DNA of 64,000 bases from Spinacia oleracea (lineage: Eukaryota > Streptophyta > Magnoliopsida > Caryophyllales > Amaranthaceae). The stretch lies in the NCBI RefSeq assembly GCF_020520425.1, contig NC_079491.1:48474027-48538026 (forward strand). The letters run 5' to 3'. Both the position numbers and the translations under genes were made by a program. Of this stretch, positions 35,901 through 46,215 are shown piece by piece (the first letter of the stretch is position 1; every line of letters begins with the position of its first letter). The notes under the pieces are model-generated. The model worked only from the letters and a program-made list of their open reading frames with translations, was not told where the DNA came from and did not search any database.

Positions 35901-36134
35901 CCTTTGTTAATAACCCTATTCAATCCTAACCAAACTAACTTCAGAATTTTAAAATTGACAAGTAAAATACCAACCTCCAACAGAATCCTTGTTGTGAATT
36001 TGAACCTTATCGACGGGCGGAACTACCGGAGTTCTTCGGTCATAAGAGTTCTGATATCGAGAAGGAGCCGAAGATGACGTTTCCACAGTCGTATTCCGCA
36101 GTTTTCCAGCGGCTCGACGAAATGCCTGACCCAT
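23971..36134 (-). CDS. Three-exon gene resembling complex I assembly factor NDUFAF4 (UPF0240)
   Basis: Exon 1 is 36134-35975 (starts [16 protein letters not shown]; donor GGAG/gttggt). Exon 2 is 35720-35599 (acceptor GATTGAAG; codes [20 protein letters not shown]; donor GCGAG/gttagg). Exon 3 is 24264-23971 (acceptor CATGGTGCAG; codes [53 protein letters not shown] stop). The exons join in frame to 191 aa. The layout, an N-terminal MGxxxRR, a G-x-L-x-x-x-Q helix and a terminal V-x-LPPED, resembles the NDUFAF4 family, which helps assemble mitochondrial NADH dehydrogenase; this assignment is from memory. Intron 1 is 254 bp. Intron 2 is 11,334 bp and carries a copia element, a gypsy remnant and MITEs. 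The coding exons look intact. Confidence 0.75.
24265..26092. other. Intron 2, 3' part: unclassified sequence with a degenerate tandem duplication
   Basis: 25011-25165 and 25168-25325 are two diverged copies of one segment (both with CTACCTAAACTT, TTCAAAAATCTTG and TATTTACTTGATC-like words). A minus-strand open stretch at 24665-24949 ([16 protein letters not shown] region) is not recognised. No exon of the host gene is seen here. Confidence 0.5.
26093..26422. mobile_element. Probable MITE truncated at its right end by a copia insertion
   Basis: The left end GGACTCCATTTGGTTTGACG continues into GGAAAACATTTCC. Towards the right, GGAAACATTTAGACCAAACC is roughly its inverse, then the copia LTR begins. 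Inverted AAAATG/CATTTTCC words fill the ends. This is the look of hAT-type MITEs, but no target duplication could be read because the right end is lost. Confidence 0.4.
26423..29266 (+). mobile_element. Degraded Ty1-copia retrotransposon in intron 2
   Basis: The 5' LTR is 26423-26938 (TGTTGGAGGAAGGG ... CCTAACA) and the 3' LTR is 28793-29266 (TGTTAGAGGAATGG ... CTTAACA); they are clearly homologous. A primer-binding site TGGTATCAGAG (initiator-Met type) starts at 26941, and a polypurine-like AAGTTGGAGAT precedes the 3' LTR. A matching 5-bp TSD is not evident. Orientation is + strand, antisense to the host gene. The internal region is only 1.85 kb, so gag and most of integrase are missing. Confidence 0.85.
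27243..28790 (+). pseudogene. Copia reverse transcriptase / RNase H remnant
   Basis: Fragments in shifting frames include [20 protein letters not shown] (start of the RT region), [31 protein letters not shown] (the YVDD active-site box) near 27810-27842, [20 protein letters not shown], and [20 protein letters not shown] (RNase H). Many stops and frameshifts; not functional. Confidence 0.85.
29267..30224. other. Intron 2: no feature recognised
   Basis: AT-rich. The ORFs at 29659-29953 on both strands match nothing I know and have no exon signals. Confidence 0.4.
30225..33340 (+). pseudogene. Ty3-gypsy (chromovirus, Reina-like) pol remnant
   Basis: In order: RT start ([40 protein letters not shown]), RT core ([34 protein letters not shown] with the YLDD box), RNase H ([37 protein letters not shown]), integrase zinc finger and core pieces ([20 protein letters not shown]), then [20 protein letters not shown] and a chromodomain-side tail ending at 33340. 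The middle of integrase after 32600 is deleted, and stops and frameshifts are frequent. A Stowaway MITE sits in it at 31831-32186. No gag, and no LTR pair was defined. Confidence 0.88.
31831..32186. mobile_element. Stowaway MITE inside the gypsy remnant
   Basis: Perfect-looking termini CTCCCTCCGTCTCTTTTTGT and its complement (ACAAAAAGAGACGGAGGGAG), with TA at 31829-31830 and 32187-32188. About 356 bp, non-coding. CTCCCTCCGT is the Stowaway hallmark. Confidence 0.93.
33341..34200. other. LTR-like 3' flank of the gypsy remnant
   Basis: After the pol tail the sequence has promoter-like CTTATAAATAGG (about 33546-33557) and AATAAAATCTGAAGC (about 33593), with TTAAACGGAT repeats at about 34061 and 34107. 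It may be a 3' LTR of the remnant, but no partner 5' LTR was found. Confidence 0.35.
33658..33931. mobile_element. Stowaway MITE with internally repeated terminus
   Basis: Ends CTCCCTCCGTATTTTAAAAA and its complement (TTTTTAAAATACGGAGGGAG), flanked by TA at 33656-33657 and 33932-33933. About 274 bp. The sub-terminal segment CGTATTTTAAAAAGAGATAC is present twice at the left (33664 and 33701). Confidence 0.93.
34201..35598. other. Intron 2, 5' part: no feature recognised
   Basis: No element boundary, RNA gene or exon is evident. Short ORFs here are not credible. Confidence 0.4.
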
Positions 36135-36709
36135 CTTTTTGCGCGCTCTCTATCCGATACGAAAGCGGAAGAATGGGAAGGTATTTGAATGCGGTAGAAG
36201 AGGGAAAGAGGTATTTGGGGAGGTTGAAGAGGTAAAACCAGAGAAATGGAGAAAGGGAGCGGGAATGGAAGAAGGATGGGTGGGTGGGAGAAGGACACGC
36301 GCCTGGAAAGAAGTGTAGTGTGTCAAAGACCGACGTGGAAGGCCTCTCCTTAAACTAGACCCGACCAAATTGATTTGGACGCAAAAATCCGATCCGATTT
36401 TCCTGTTCTGTTATAGTGTTATGGCCTATTTGGAAATCTGAATTTCATTTGAAATTCTGCATTTTGTCCAATTTACTTTTTTGAGGGGATTTTGTCCAAT
36501 TTACTTATTTGGCAATACTTCGAAATTTGAAATTGGATTTGGGCCAATTCAATTTCCAACCATTAAAGAAATAAGTTTGTTTTATGGCCTGTTTGGTTAA
36601 AAGGATTTCATTTGAAATGATGGAATTGGAACAAATTCCTTGTTTGGGAATTAAAAGAATTTTGATTTGGATTTGGCCCAAATCCAACTCTAGATATAAT
36701 TAAGTCTAA
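36135..36709. other. Promoter side of the NDUFAF4-like gene and MITE-like sequence
   Basis: 36135-36360 lies upstream of the minus-strand ATG and is purine-rich on the + strand. 36420-36700 has repeated TTTCATTTGAAAT and CCTGTTTGG words of the kind seen in hAT-type MITEs; similar words recur at 42060-42180 and 42700-42850. Confidence 0.35.
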
Positions 36710-36904
36710 GAGCACACACAACCTTGACATGTAGCTTGGGTCAAGTGATAATTGACAGGACAAAATGACCACAATGTTGACAGTGTACAAGGGTCAAAAA
36801 ATAATATCCTTGACCCGGGTCACATATGTGACCCTATGTCAAATGCGTAAGAATTGGCATGGGACCGTATCCTGTTCCACTTGCAGTATTTTTTGGGTGA
36901 GAAT

Positions 36905-37617
36905 TAGGGATGGCAATGGGTAGGGTCTAGTAATACCCGGACCCGGACCCGAACCCTAACTTTTTGACATATACCCATACCCTACCCTTACCCTATAGGG
37001 TCTAAAATTATAAGACCCTTACCCGGACCCTATGGGTCCGACAGGGTATGGGTAGGGTCTAGGGTCTTATGCGGGTCCGCGTAAAACTATAACTTTTATT
37101 TCCTTTTTTGTATGCAATTATATGTAATATGCAAAATTAATACAAGAACAACGATTAATAAGGCATTTTAAAACAAATAAATAGCTAGTCTTCAAAAATT
37201 ATCCTTGTCTTTCCTAAACACAATACATTTTAAAGTACGAAGCTCATAAATTACAAAATCCCACATTCTTAACTACACAACATTAATGTTAATAAATAGG
37301 TATCCATTCAGTACTTTAGTAGTAGTTATCGTCAATATCATCATCTACTTCATCATCAAGATCCAACAAAAAAAGTGAAGTACATAAAAATAACAAAATT
37401 TAAGCGGGTCTAAATATAGGGTATGGGTCTTAAGGGTCCGCGGGTAGGGTAGGGTACGGGTCTGAAAAATTAAGACCCTTACCCTACCCTAAAAAAACAG
37501 CATATGCCCATACCCTACCCTTACCCTATAGGGTCTAAAAAATAAAGATCCATACCCTAATTTTAGGGTAGGGTCTGACAGGGTCCTGGTAGGGTCCTGG
37601 ACCCGCTGCCATCCCTA
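36905..37617. mobile_element. hAT-type MITE nested in the Harbinger element
   Basis: Termini TAGGGATGGCA ... TGCCATCCCTA with an exact 8-bp duplication GTGAGAAT at 36897-36904 and 37618-37625, the hAT length. The ends are filled with inverted GGGTAGGGT / ACCCTACCC words (GGGTCT, CCGGACCC), giving a long, GC-rich potential foldback around an AT-rich core at about 37085-37400. About 713 bp, non-coding. Confidence 0.92.
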
Positions 37618-38005
37618 GTGAGAATTGGCATGTGAACCTGCCAGCAAGTGTACCGTCATTTGTAATTTTGTATGCATGCAATAATGTTGGGGTCATGTGA
37701 ACTTGCCAGCAATTAACTTTTTTTTAAAATTATTTTTTTGTTTTCTTTTTGCATGATAACCATCCACTTGTGTATAGTGTACTGAAGAAAATGCATGCTA
37801 GGCTTTCTAAATTTTGGATGCATGTAGCTTTCACATGACACCTATGTTTTCCATGCAAAATATGTTGCTCCTACTTGTGTTTACGAGATACTTCAATGCA
37901 TGCATGGTGCCAGCTCTATTTTAAAGAAAAAATTGTAGTATGCTTTATATACCCAATCCATTTTATTTCTGAAAATATTACTCCGTATTCTTACTACGTT
38001 AAGGC

Positions 38006-39084
38006 ATGGATCCTAATAATTCTCAATTCAATCCAAATATGTTATCTCCTTCCCAGTTACAAGATTTTATTAAGTGGTGTAAAGAGAATCCTCAACCAAA
38101 CATCTCCGACGTCCAAACCTCAAACCAAATTCCTAGTAATCAAATAATCCAAATTTATTTTCCACATAACCAACCTCTCAACATTTTCCCATATCACAAC
38201 ACTTTCAAAATACTGAAGAAGATGTTGCGTATGCTAATATCGGTGAACCAACTCAAACAAATAATGATGAAGTTGTTAAACAAAATAAGCCAAAACGAGG
38301 TAGACGAACAAAAGGTACACCATCAATTGGCGATCAATCTCATACAAAAAGAACAACAGGCGGTGCTTGGTCTGTAGAAGAAGATCTTGCGCTACTAGGA
38401 GCATATATTGAGTCAGGAGGAGACCAACGCAAAGCTACCGATCAAACAAGCGGGGATTTTTGGGATAATCTTATACAATTGTTCGAAATGGCTCGAGAAA
38501 ATAATCCCGACTTCCCAAAAAGGACAACGGATGCTATACAAAGTCGGTGGAAAAGAATTAATAAAGATGTGGCAGCATTTGTTGGTAAGTATAGTGAAGC
38601 GAAAATTTGTTGTGGTAGTGCATCAAATGCGACTAATGTATTGAACAAAGCTCGTGCAATTTGGTCACTTTCTGATAATGGAAGGAAGTTTCCATTTGAG
38701 CATTTGTGGGAAGAGATGAGAAATTACCCTAGGTGGTAAGAGTCTACATATGAAATGCGTACAGAAAGCGGCGGGAGCTCAAAGAGAGCAGAACCAGAAC
38801 CCTCGTCGGGTGGTACAATGGCTCGTCCAGAAGGTGTGAAGATGGTCAAACGTAGAGGTAAAGAAGTTCAAACCTCTTCTTCGTCATTTGACAGCTTAAC
38901 ATCTGAATTCCGCCATCTGAATGCTACACAAAATAGAGAGGCAGATCTTGAAGAAAAAAGACTTGAAACGCAACAAAATTTGCAACAAGATATGCTTAAT
39001 TTTCAAAAGGGTAGAGATGAGGCTAAGCAGCAGATGATGGAGAAAAAAAATGAAATTAAAGGTTTTCAATACATTATTGGCTAA
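38006..39084 (+). pseudogene. PIF/Harbinger ORF1 (Myb/SANT-like), broken
   Basis: ORF1 proteins bind the transposon ends and act with the transposase in the nucleus. Here the start is MDPNNSQFNPNMLSPSQLQD. A frameshift near 38160-38215 moves the frame, which then reads GGAWSVEEDLALLGAYIESG (SANT-like), FPKRTTDAIQSRWKRINKDV and FPFEHLWEEMRNYPRW. An in-frame TAA at 38737-38739 interrupts it before the C-terminal ESTYEMRTESGGSS and the coiled-coil-like Glu/Lys/Gln-rich end at 39084. So two lesions disable it. Confidence 0.85.
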
Positions 39085-39509
39085 AGATAGATTAACTCCA
39101 AATGAAGTGGAAATGAACGAAAAATTGTACGAAGAATTTAAGGATATGCTCGGTTAAAGTTTTTTTATTGTCAATTGTTAAAGTTGTTTCATGATTACGT
39201 GCTTGTGTTGTATGGTTTGCTTTAGCACGTGTTACACTTTTTTTCCTTAAAGTTAAATTATGTTGTAATAGATCTTTTTATCAATATACCTTAATCCTTT
39301 TGTATCTATAAATATGATCATGATTTTTTTTATTGACTATTATTATTCGTACCATGAGATATGACCAACGGCACACATTTTAATATTCTGTAGTATCGGT
39401 TTTAAGTGACATTATTCTGACAAAATATTCAAGATTTATGTCGTCAAAAACATTAAAATGTGTGCCGTTATAGGATGTACACTATCATTACACCATCATA
39501 TACATTAAA

Positions 39510-40799
39510 ATGTGCGCCATCCGTCATATCTCACACACTATAAGTAGTACTATAGAATGTACACTTTCATCTATAAATCTCCTCAAATTGAGTTATTCAA
39601 TTTTCATCTATAGGTGGTATGTCCCTAGGGATCATGAAGAAGCAGACTTGCATTTGTTTAATGACTATTTCTGTGATAGTCCTGTTTACAAAGAAGACAT
39701 TTTTCGCCGTAGATTTCGTATGCATAGACATGTATTTGTGTCTATTGTTGAATCCATGAGTGAATATAGTGAGTTGTTTCAACAACGCTATGACGCATGT
39801 GGTAGACTTGGTGCATCGCCATATAAAAAATGCACCGCGGCAATGAGGATGTTAGCTTATGGTTCATCATCTGACGCAGTAGATGAATATTTAAAAATTG
39901 CTGCTTCTACAGGAAGGGAGTGTCTTCTCCACTTTGTTGAAGGTGTGATTTATAAATTTGGTGACCGTTACCTAAGAAAGCCAATGAGAGAAGATGTTGA
40001 CCAACTTCTCAATGCTGCTCAAAATAGAGGTTGTCCTGGTATGATGGGTAGTATCGATTGCATGCATTGGGAGTGGAAAAATTATCCACGTGGTTGGAAA
40101 GGAATGTACCAAGGAAGATCTAAAACAACAACTGATATTTTAGAAGCGGTTGCTTCTTGGGATTTATGGATATGGCATGCATTTTTCGAAACACCTGGAT
40201 CATGCAATGACATTAACGTTCTTGACCGTTCTCCTGTGTTCACCGACATTTTACAAGGTAAAGCACCCCCGGTTAATTTTGTTGTTAACAACAATGAATA
40301 TAATATGGGATATTATCTCATAGATGGTATTTATCCAAAATGGGCTACTTTTATTCCGGCCATTAAACTCCCACAAACAGCTAAGCACAAATTATTTACT
40401 ACAAAGCAAGAGTCGGCAAGAAAAGATGTCGAGCGTGCATTTGGGGTGTTACAAGCTCGTTTCGCAATTATACGAAATCCGGCTCTTGCTTGGGATACAA
40501 AAATGTTATGGAAAATAATGATGGCGTGTATTATCTTACACAACATGATAGTAGAAGATGAACGACATACATATCTAAATTATAATGACTTGATGAGAGA
40601 ATTTATAGAAGATCGTCCAATAAATCAAGCAGGATCATCCAATACAGATGTTCAATTTAGTACGAATCCTATCGGAGAATCTATCTTACTACGGTACATG
40701 GAGAAAAGGAATGAAATACGGGATAGAGATGTTCATAAATCATTGAAAAATGATTTGATTGAACATATATGGCAACGTTTTCAACCAAGGGGAACTTAA
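39510..40799 (+). CDS. PIF/Harbinger DDE transposase
   Basis: A 429-aa open frame. The conserved part begins at WYVPRDHEEADLHLFNDYF, just after an acceptor-like CATCTATAG at 39614, so the first ~35 residues may be intronic or UTR. Signatures: YKEDIFRRRFRMHRHVF; the helix-turn-helix-like KKCTAAMRMLAYGSSSDAVD; first catalytic Asp in MMGSIDCMHWEWKN; second in PGSCNDINVLDRS; the Glu in DVERAFGVLQARFAI; and CIILHNMIVEDER near the end. This is the DDE_4 / ALP1-like domain. No stop or frameshift interrupts it, so it could still be functional, though its ORF1 partner is broken. Orientation matches ORF1. Confidence 0.92.
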   Translation: MCAIRHISHTISSTIECTLSSINLLKLSYSIFIYRWYVPRDHEEADLHLFNDYFCDSPVYKEDIFRRRFRMHRHVFVSIVESMSEYSELFQQRYDACGRLGASPYKKCTAAMRMLAYGSSSDAVDEYLKIAASTGRECLLHFVEGVIYKFGDRYLRKPMREDVDQLLNAAQNRGCPGMMGSIDCMHWEWKNYPRGWKGMYQGRSKTTTDILEAVASWDLWIWHAFFETPGSCNDINVLDRSPVFTDILQGKAPPVNFVVNNNEYNMGYYLIDGIYPKWATFIPAIKLPQTAKHKLFTTKQESARKDVERAFGVLQARFAIIRNPALAWDTKMLWKIMMACIILHNMIVEDERHTYLNYNDLMREFIEDRPINQAGSSNTDVQFSTNPIGESILLRYMEKRNEIRDRDVHKSLKNDLIEHIWQRFQPRGT

Positions 40800-41148
40800 T
40801 AAAAAAATAATAGTCAGTTATGTATCAATTTTACCTCATTGTGCTATATATGTATGTTTAAGATTATATGTTACATTTTTTATTTATATGTAATGTTAAT
40901 TTAATTTCATATTTATTCGTTTATTAAAATTAATAATTGTGTTTGAAGGTGAATTTAAAGTGGAGTATACGTAAAAGTAAAAAAATAGGTAAGAGAAATT
41001 AATGACCTTGAGTCAAGATTGTAGAAGCAAAATGAGAGATTTAAGTAAGTGGTATGTCAAGTTAGTGGAATATGAGGTGGAAGAAGGAGAAGGATGAGAG
41101 AGAAATTATTTTCCACTTGACCGAAGGTCAAGGATGCACATGGTCTAA

Positions 41149-42509
41149 TATATGGGATTTCAAATCCATAGTCATAAGGCGTCATTTGAAATCCAAATTT
41201 ACTGCCTCTCAACCTCTCTCTCTTCCATTTCTCTCTCCTCTGCTCCCCCTCTCCAAACGCCGCCATTGAAAACCTTCTTCCAACCTCAGTTCTTGATCAA
41301 CTCTCTCCTCTAAACCTCCATCTATTCTCTCTCCTCTCATCCATTTTCTATCTGCTTCATCGTCGGTCCCTTTCTTTCATCATCGTTCAATATTGCAGCC
41401 TGTTTGTTGCCAAATTTTGAGTTATCCCCCAAATTTGGATTTGTTCTCTCTCATGTTCATCCTAATTCTCTGTCTTTAACTTCTGTCAACTCGGGCCCGT
41501 TTCTTTCTCACAACCCCCTTGCAGGTGTCGCTTCCTCGAGTCTCTTTGCCACTGCCTCGAAACCTCCGTCGGCGCCGTGACAGATTGAAGATGAAGCACT
41601 GATTGAAGAGTTAGGGTTTTAGTTTTCCCCAATTTCAAATATTGTTATTAACACTTTAATTCTCTGTTCTACCTTCTTAATTAATCAAATACATTCTTAT
41701 TTGTTTTAATTAATATATTTAATTGTCGTGAAGTTAATACATTGTTATTTGTTTTAGATTCCATTATTATGCAATTAAAATTCTAGAGATCAATTGATTT
41801 TTGCAATTAAATTCCAAGATCAATTGATTTTGGATTTTTTTAGGTGAAAATGAGTTTTGTCTTCCGATCAAATTCTTCATCCTATGAGGCATTGAAATAT
41901 CAGAACTCTAAAATATCAATTTTTCTATTTGAATGTTGAATGATAAGTCTTCATAATTATTGAAGGGAAATAATTAGGACTTTTTGATGTGAAGTCAAAA
42001 TTATATCTTTCCAAGTCCAATATTTGAAATGACGGATTTAAAATTTTTGTTTTTTCCAAACAGATTATTTGGAATTGAATGTTGGAATTTGAAATTAATG
42101 GAATTGTAATTCATCATTTAAAATGAAATGCTCTATCCAAACACTACCTTAAAGAATTTGAAATTCCATTTCTAATATTGTCCTTTCAATTCCACATGAT
42201 GCAGGCCTCATCAATCATAGCTTCCAGTCTCTCATACCATCCTCTCTCTCCTAAGTCTCTCCATACCCAATTTTCTTTATAACTCATTTTCTCTCTCCTC
42301 CCCAAACCCACACCGCCTCAAGGGCCCTCAACCACCAATCCATCAAAGTTTCTTCTCTTGCAATCAACCACCTCCTTCACACCGACCAGCTCCACCACCG
42401 TCTTCACATAGACCACCTCCATAACTATCCTCATCCACCTACTTAACAACTGCCTAGTTGCCTCTACTTTCACAACTACGACAACCTCCTCTAACCATCT
42501 ACTTCGACA

Positions 42510-42569
<60 letters not shown>

Positions 42570-43726
42570 TGGAACTTTTGGACAGTTGGATTTCAAGGAT
42601 AATTAAATGTAAGCAACATTATACTATATTTTATTACTCGTATATTCAAATTAACAAAGGTGTAAAATATTTTTTTTTATTTCTTATTATAAAATTGAAA
42701 TATAACTTGTTTACTATGGTGGATTTGAAATTATGGAATTGAAATTATTGGAGTTTGTCAAACACTTGATTTGGAATTCAAATTTAGCATTTCAAATTCC
42801 ATATTTAAATTCAAGGATTTCGAATAAAATTCAAGTTACCAAACACTACCTTACTCGATTTTGATCCCAAATCAAACGAAATTGATCCGACTGAAAAATG
42901 TAATCGACCCAAATTTTATCCGACCCGAAAGAGCTCCATATCCGAATCGACCTGAATCGATCTTCAGCCGGAACTGATATAACATGAGCCGATAGTAAAT
43001 GTAAAATTTGAATTAACTCTTAAACTAATTAACTTATAACTAATTTAAAACTAATCTATAATTAATCAAAATAATTAATTAACCTATAACTAATTTTTAT
43101 TCTTTTCTTTTCTCTCTCCTCTCCTCCAGTCTCCCCCTTCTCTGTTTTCTCCTCCTCTCGGTAGTCTTCCCTACCCTTGTTTTCTATATCCTATAGCGTC
43201 GGTATTTCAGCACCGCATCACTAACGATTGCAACCCACACCGCCCCCTACCGAAATTCATCATCCACTTTCATCCAATGTCGCCCAACTCCGCACTCTTT
43301 CAGTCCCTTGATTTCTCTCTTTCCTATTTTTTTCCTCCTCTACTATCAACAATCTTCGCCACCTTAATCCATTCATAACCAGTGTTTCCCAACAAACACA
43401 AAACCCCTATATCCTCTTCTCCTGCCTAGAAACCACAATTTCCTCTTTTGGATCCCAACAACCATTCCCATAATAAATCAAAGCACCATAGAAATAGTTC
43501 ATTAAACAAACTCAATTTTATGACCCACAAAGCTGCTCTTGCTTGCGATTTCAAATATAGTTATGTTATAATTCAAAAGAGACCAACTTACTTTAGATGA
43601 TGTGACGATCGAAAAACACTAAATTCCTTCCTTACCAACATCTATAAAAACTATATGAAATTTTTGCACACAAAATAACTTACTAGCCTCCAATTTGTTG
43701 TCCAACATAATGCAATTTCTCCATTC
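41149..43726. other. Non-coding, MITE-like and pyrimidine-rich sequence
   Basis: Several CT-rich leader-like stretches (41190-41340, 42240-42300, 43105-43170) and AT-rich segments ending in CCAAACACTACCTTA (42149-42163, 42838-42852) suggest two or more decayed MITEs. Text such as ATCCGACCCGAA near 42915-42930 resembles 36365-36400 on the other side of the Harbinger element. No gene supported. Confidence 0.4.
42513..42570. repeat. CT microsatellite followed by CA repeat
   Basis: (CT)n about 42515-42554, then (CA)n to 42569. It creates spurious ORFs on both strands. Confidence 0.95.
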
Positions 43727-44476
43727 TGAAGGAATATGTCCTTAGATATTTTAGGCAATTACTAAATATAAATAGGAATTAACTATGAAGATAATAAGTT
43801 AATTATTTTAGTAATCATATTTGCTTGCTAGAGAATAAGTGTGATTAGTAAAACAATATTGATTGAGTCAAGCTAAAATATATTAATCTTATGCATGAGG
43901 TCACATATTACAACACTAGTTGAACAAAAGCAAAACATGCCCATTTGTAGGTCTTGTACCAATCGGCCATTAGGGGAAAGGGACGGCGTATTAATTCTCC
44001 CATTTAACCTAGGACTCTAATATTATACTCCCTCTATCTCTTTTTGTTTTTCTTGTTTGGAATATTTTTGTGAGACAAAAAGCCAAACTAGGAAGAACTT
44101 GTAGAGACAAAGGGAATATATTGATATAATATTAGGTTTTACGTACAATAAGAGAAGCAGTAACTTCGTAACAAAATAAAAACCTAAAAACCCTCTCCTT
44201 TGTAAACACCGCTTATACTACCACAAAAAGCAAGAGAAAATTTTCTCTTCCGTTCTAGCAGACGTTAGTGTTCAACTTGTGTTCGTGGATTAATTAGAGG
44301 AGCAACACTTGTGGCTCTCATATCTTCAAAGCTTGCATACAACCAGGAAAATGCGCTACAAAGGTTGTATATCTAATCCCCCTTGATTGATTCATGTCAA
44401 TGTTATGCATATGATCTTTGAACAGATGTTAGGAAACAATTTCCTGAAATTTCGCTAAATATGCATCTATGGAACC
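43727..44476 (+). mobile_element. Ty1-copia-like LTR, probably truncated element
   Basis: It starts TGAAGGAATATGTCCTTAG and GGCAATTACTAAATA, echoing copia LTRs of the Angela/SIRE type. It ends about GGAACCA, and TGGTATCA follows at 44483-44490 like a primer-binding site. No pol sequence follows, so the body is lost. A short Stowaway MITE lies inside at 44028-44116. Boundaries are approximate and no TSD was seen. Confidence 0.5.
44028..44116. mobile_element. Short degenerate Stowaway MITE
   Basis: Left CTCCCTCTATCTCTTTTTGT; right complement TTCCCTTTGTCTCTACAAGT; both continue to TAGTTTGG or TTGTTTGG. TA flanks at 44026-44027 and 44117-44118. About 89 bp, little more than its TIRs. Confidence 0.75.
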
Positions 44477-45084
44477 ATATAGTGGTATCAATTTTTCCTA
44501 ATTGCATAATATTAATAAGATCATGGTTTTTATGCAATGTTATTATTCTGATTCAATTAAGGGAAGAATTATATGGCTTGAATTTGCATAATTGATATTT
44601 GATATTAATTGATTGGAAATTATAAATTTTGATTTATATTAAATTACGGTCAAAATAAATTTTTAAAATCCAGATTTTTTTAATATACAACCTAAATTAA
44701 CATTTAATTTCACACAAAATTTTCTGGATTTTTTTAAATTATATTCGTTAGATTTTAAATTATTTATTGAATAATTTGATTAATCAAAAAAATAATTAAT
44801 TAAAATTTTTATTTTTATTTTAATGTTTAATTTGTTAAATAAATCTACTGATCATCACCTATTTTTATAATGGTCGGAAATTTTTTTGGGTAACTTTCCA
44901 CTATTTTTTGGACTTTTTATATAATTGTTATTGAAATTAGTTAATTTTTATGTTTAATTCGATTAATCATTAAATTTAAGGATAACAATTAAAATATCTC
45001 ATTTTATTTGTTAAATAAATTCAATTAATTTCGTTTTTTTGGAAATAATAGGTATTTTCCTCAATTTTTTGAATAAAATTAGAT
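44477..45084. other. AT-rich non-coding sequence
   Basis: Very AT-rich (TTAATT-type), without an ORF or repeat boundary that I can define. Confidence 0.5.
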
Positions 45085-45914
45085 GTGAGAACACCCCCTC
45101 TATGTGAGAACACAATCTTATGTGAGAATAAATCTTGGCTTTGGATCGTTTCTAATCTAACAGCTAAAAATCAAGGGATTACTAAGGGAATTTTTTTAAA
45201 TTTATTCAAGATATACCCAACCAATCTCCTTCCCTTTTCACGCTTATTTCTTTCTCTCTCTAACCTCTGTTTTCTCGCTCTGCTTTCTCTCCTCTCTCTC
45301 TCTTCTACTGCCGCCATCACAAGACCTCAATCAAGGGCGAATTGATCTTCAAATTTTCTTTAGATCATATTCTCGAATACATTCATCTAATTGCTTATTT
45401 AAAGGTATTTTATCAATTTTTGTTCAATTTTGCGATTCTGATTTGTGTATTTTGCGTGATAATTTTTCGATTTTTGACCTAGTTTTGATTATCGAATTCA
45501 ATTTATTATTATCGAATTGCAATTATCTAATTGCTGATTATCGAATTTCTTATTATCGGTTTGTTGAAATTTGTGAGCTACTTTTTTATTTTGAATTTCG
45601 TGAGCTGTTGTTTTTATTACCGAACTGTTGATTTTGTTATTGATTTGGTTTTGTTTTGTTTTTATTTTATTTTATTTTGTTTTTTTATTTGGATTTGTTA
45701 TTGTTTTGAGATTTTTTATTATCGAATGTTCCTCTCAATTTGTTTTTTAATTTATGTGTTTAAAATTCGGATTCAATCATGTGTATGTTTCATGCTTTTT
45801 GATTTACAGATCAATACTCTTTCTGTTTGAGCAATGGCATCGAAATTTCATCATAATCCAACCTCGTCATTGACGGAATCCAGTGAGTTTTTTTTATTAA
45901 TGTGCTAGATGTTT

Positions 45915-46215
45915 AGCGTTCTGAATAATCGCTTTAAATGTTCTGAGTAATAGTCATTTTTGTTCTGCATAGTTGTTTTTAGTGTTCTGTACAGCTGTTT
46001 CTACTTTTCTGAGAAATTGTTTTTGATGTTCTGAATTATTGCATTACATGTTCTGAACATTTGTTTTAAATGTTCTGAGTAATAGTTATTTTTGTTTTGA
46101 ATAGTTTCTTTTAGTGTTCTGTATAGTTTTTTTTATTTCCGGTGACATTGTATTTGATGTTCTGAATTATGGCTTTACATTGTTTTTTATGTTCTGAATT
46201 ATTTCTTTTTAGAAC
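45915..46215. repeat. TGTTCTGA motif cluster, left
   Basis: ATGTTCTGA-type motifs recur every 25-40 bp (AAATGTTCTGAGTAATAG twice, ATGTTCTGAATTAT three times). The motif is the same as in the clusters at 48580-49940. Confidence 0.7.

Larger units (their letters stand above)
36710..41145 (+). mobile_element. PIF/Harbinger DNA transposon, 4.4 kb
   Basis: Termini GAGCACACACAACCTTGAC... and, as reverse complement of the right end, GACCATGTGCATCCTTGACC; both continue into GGTCAAGTG. A 3-bp TAA duplication flanks at 36707-36709 and 41146-41148, as expected for Harbinger (TWA). It has both characteristic genes, a Myb/SANT-like ORF1 and a DDE transposase, in the same direction. An hAT MITE is nested at 36905-37617. 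TIRs have diverged moderately, so it is not a very recent insertion. Confidence 0.88.

Noticed and set aside
39597..40546. Minus-strand and alternate-frame ORFs inside the transposase
   Set aside because: Shadows of the real + strand transposase frame.
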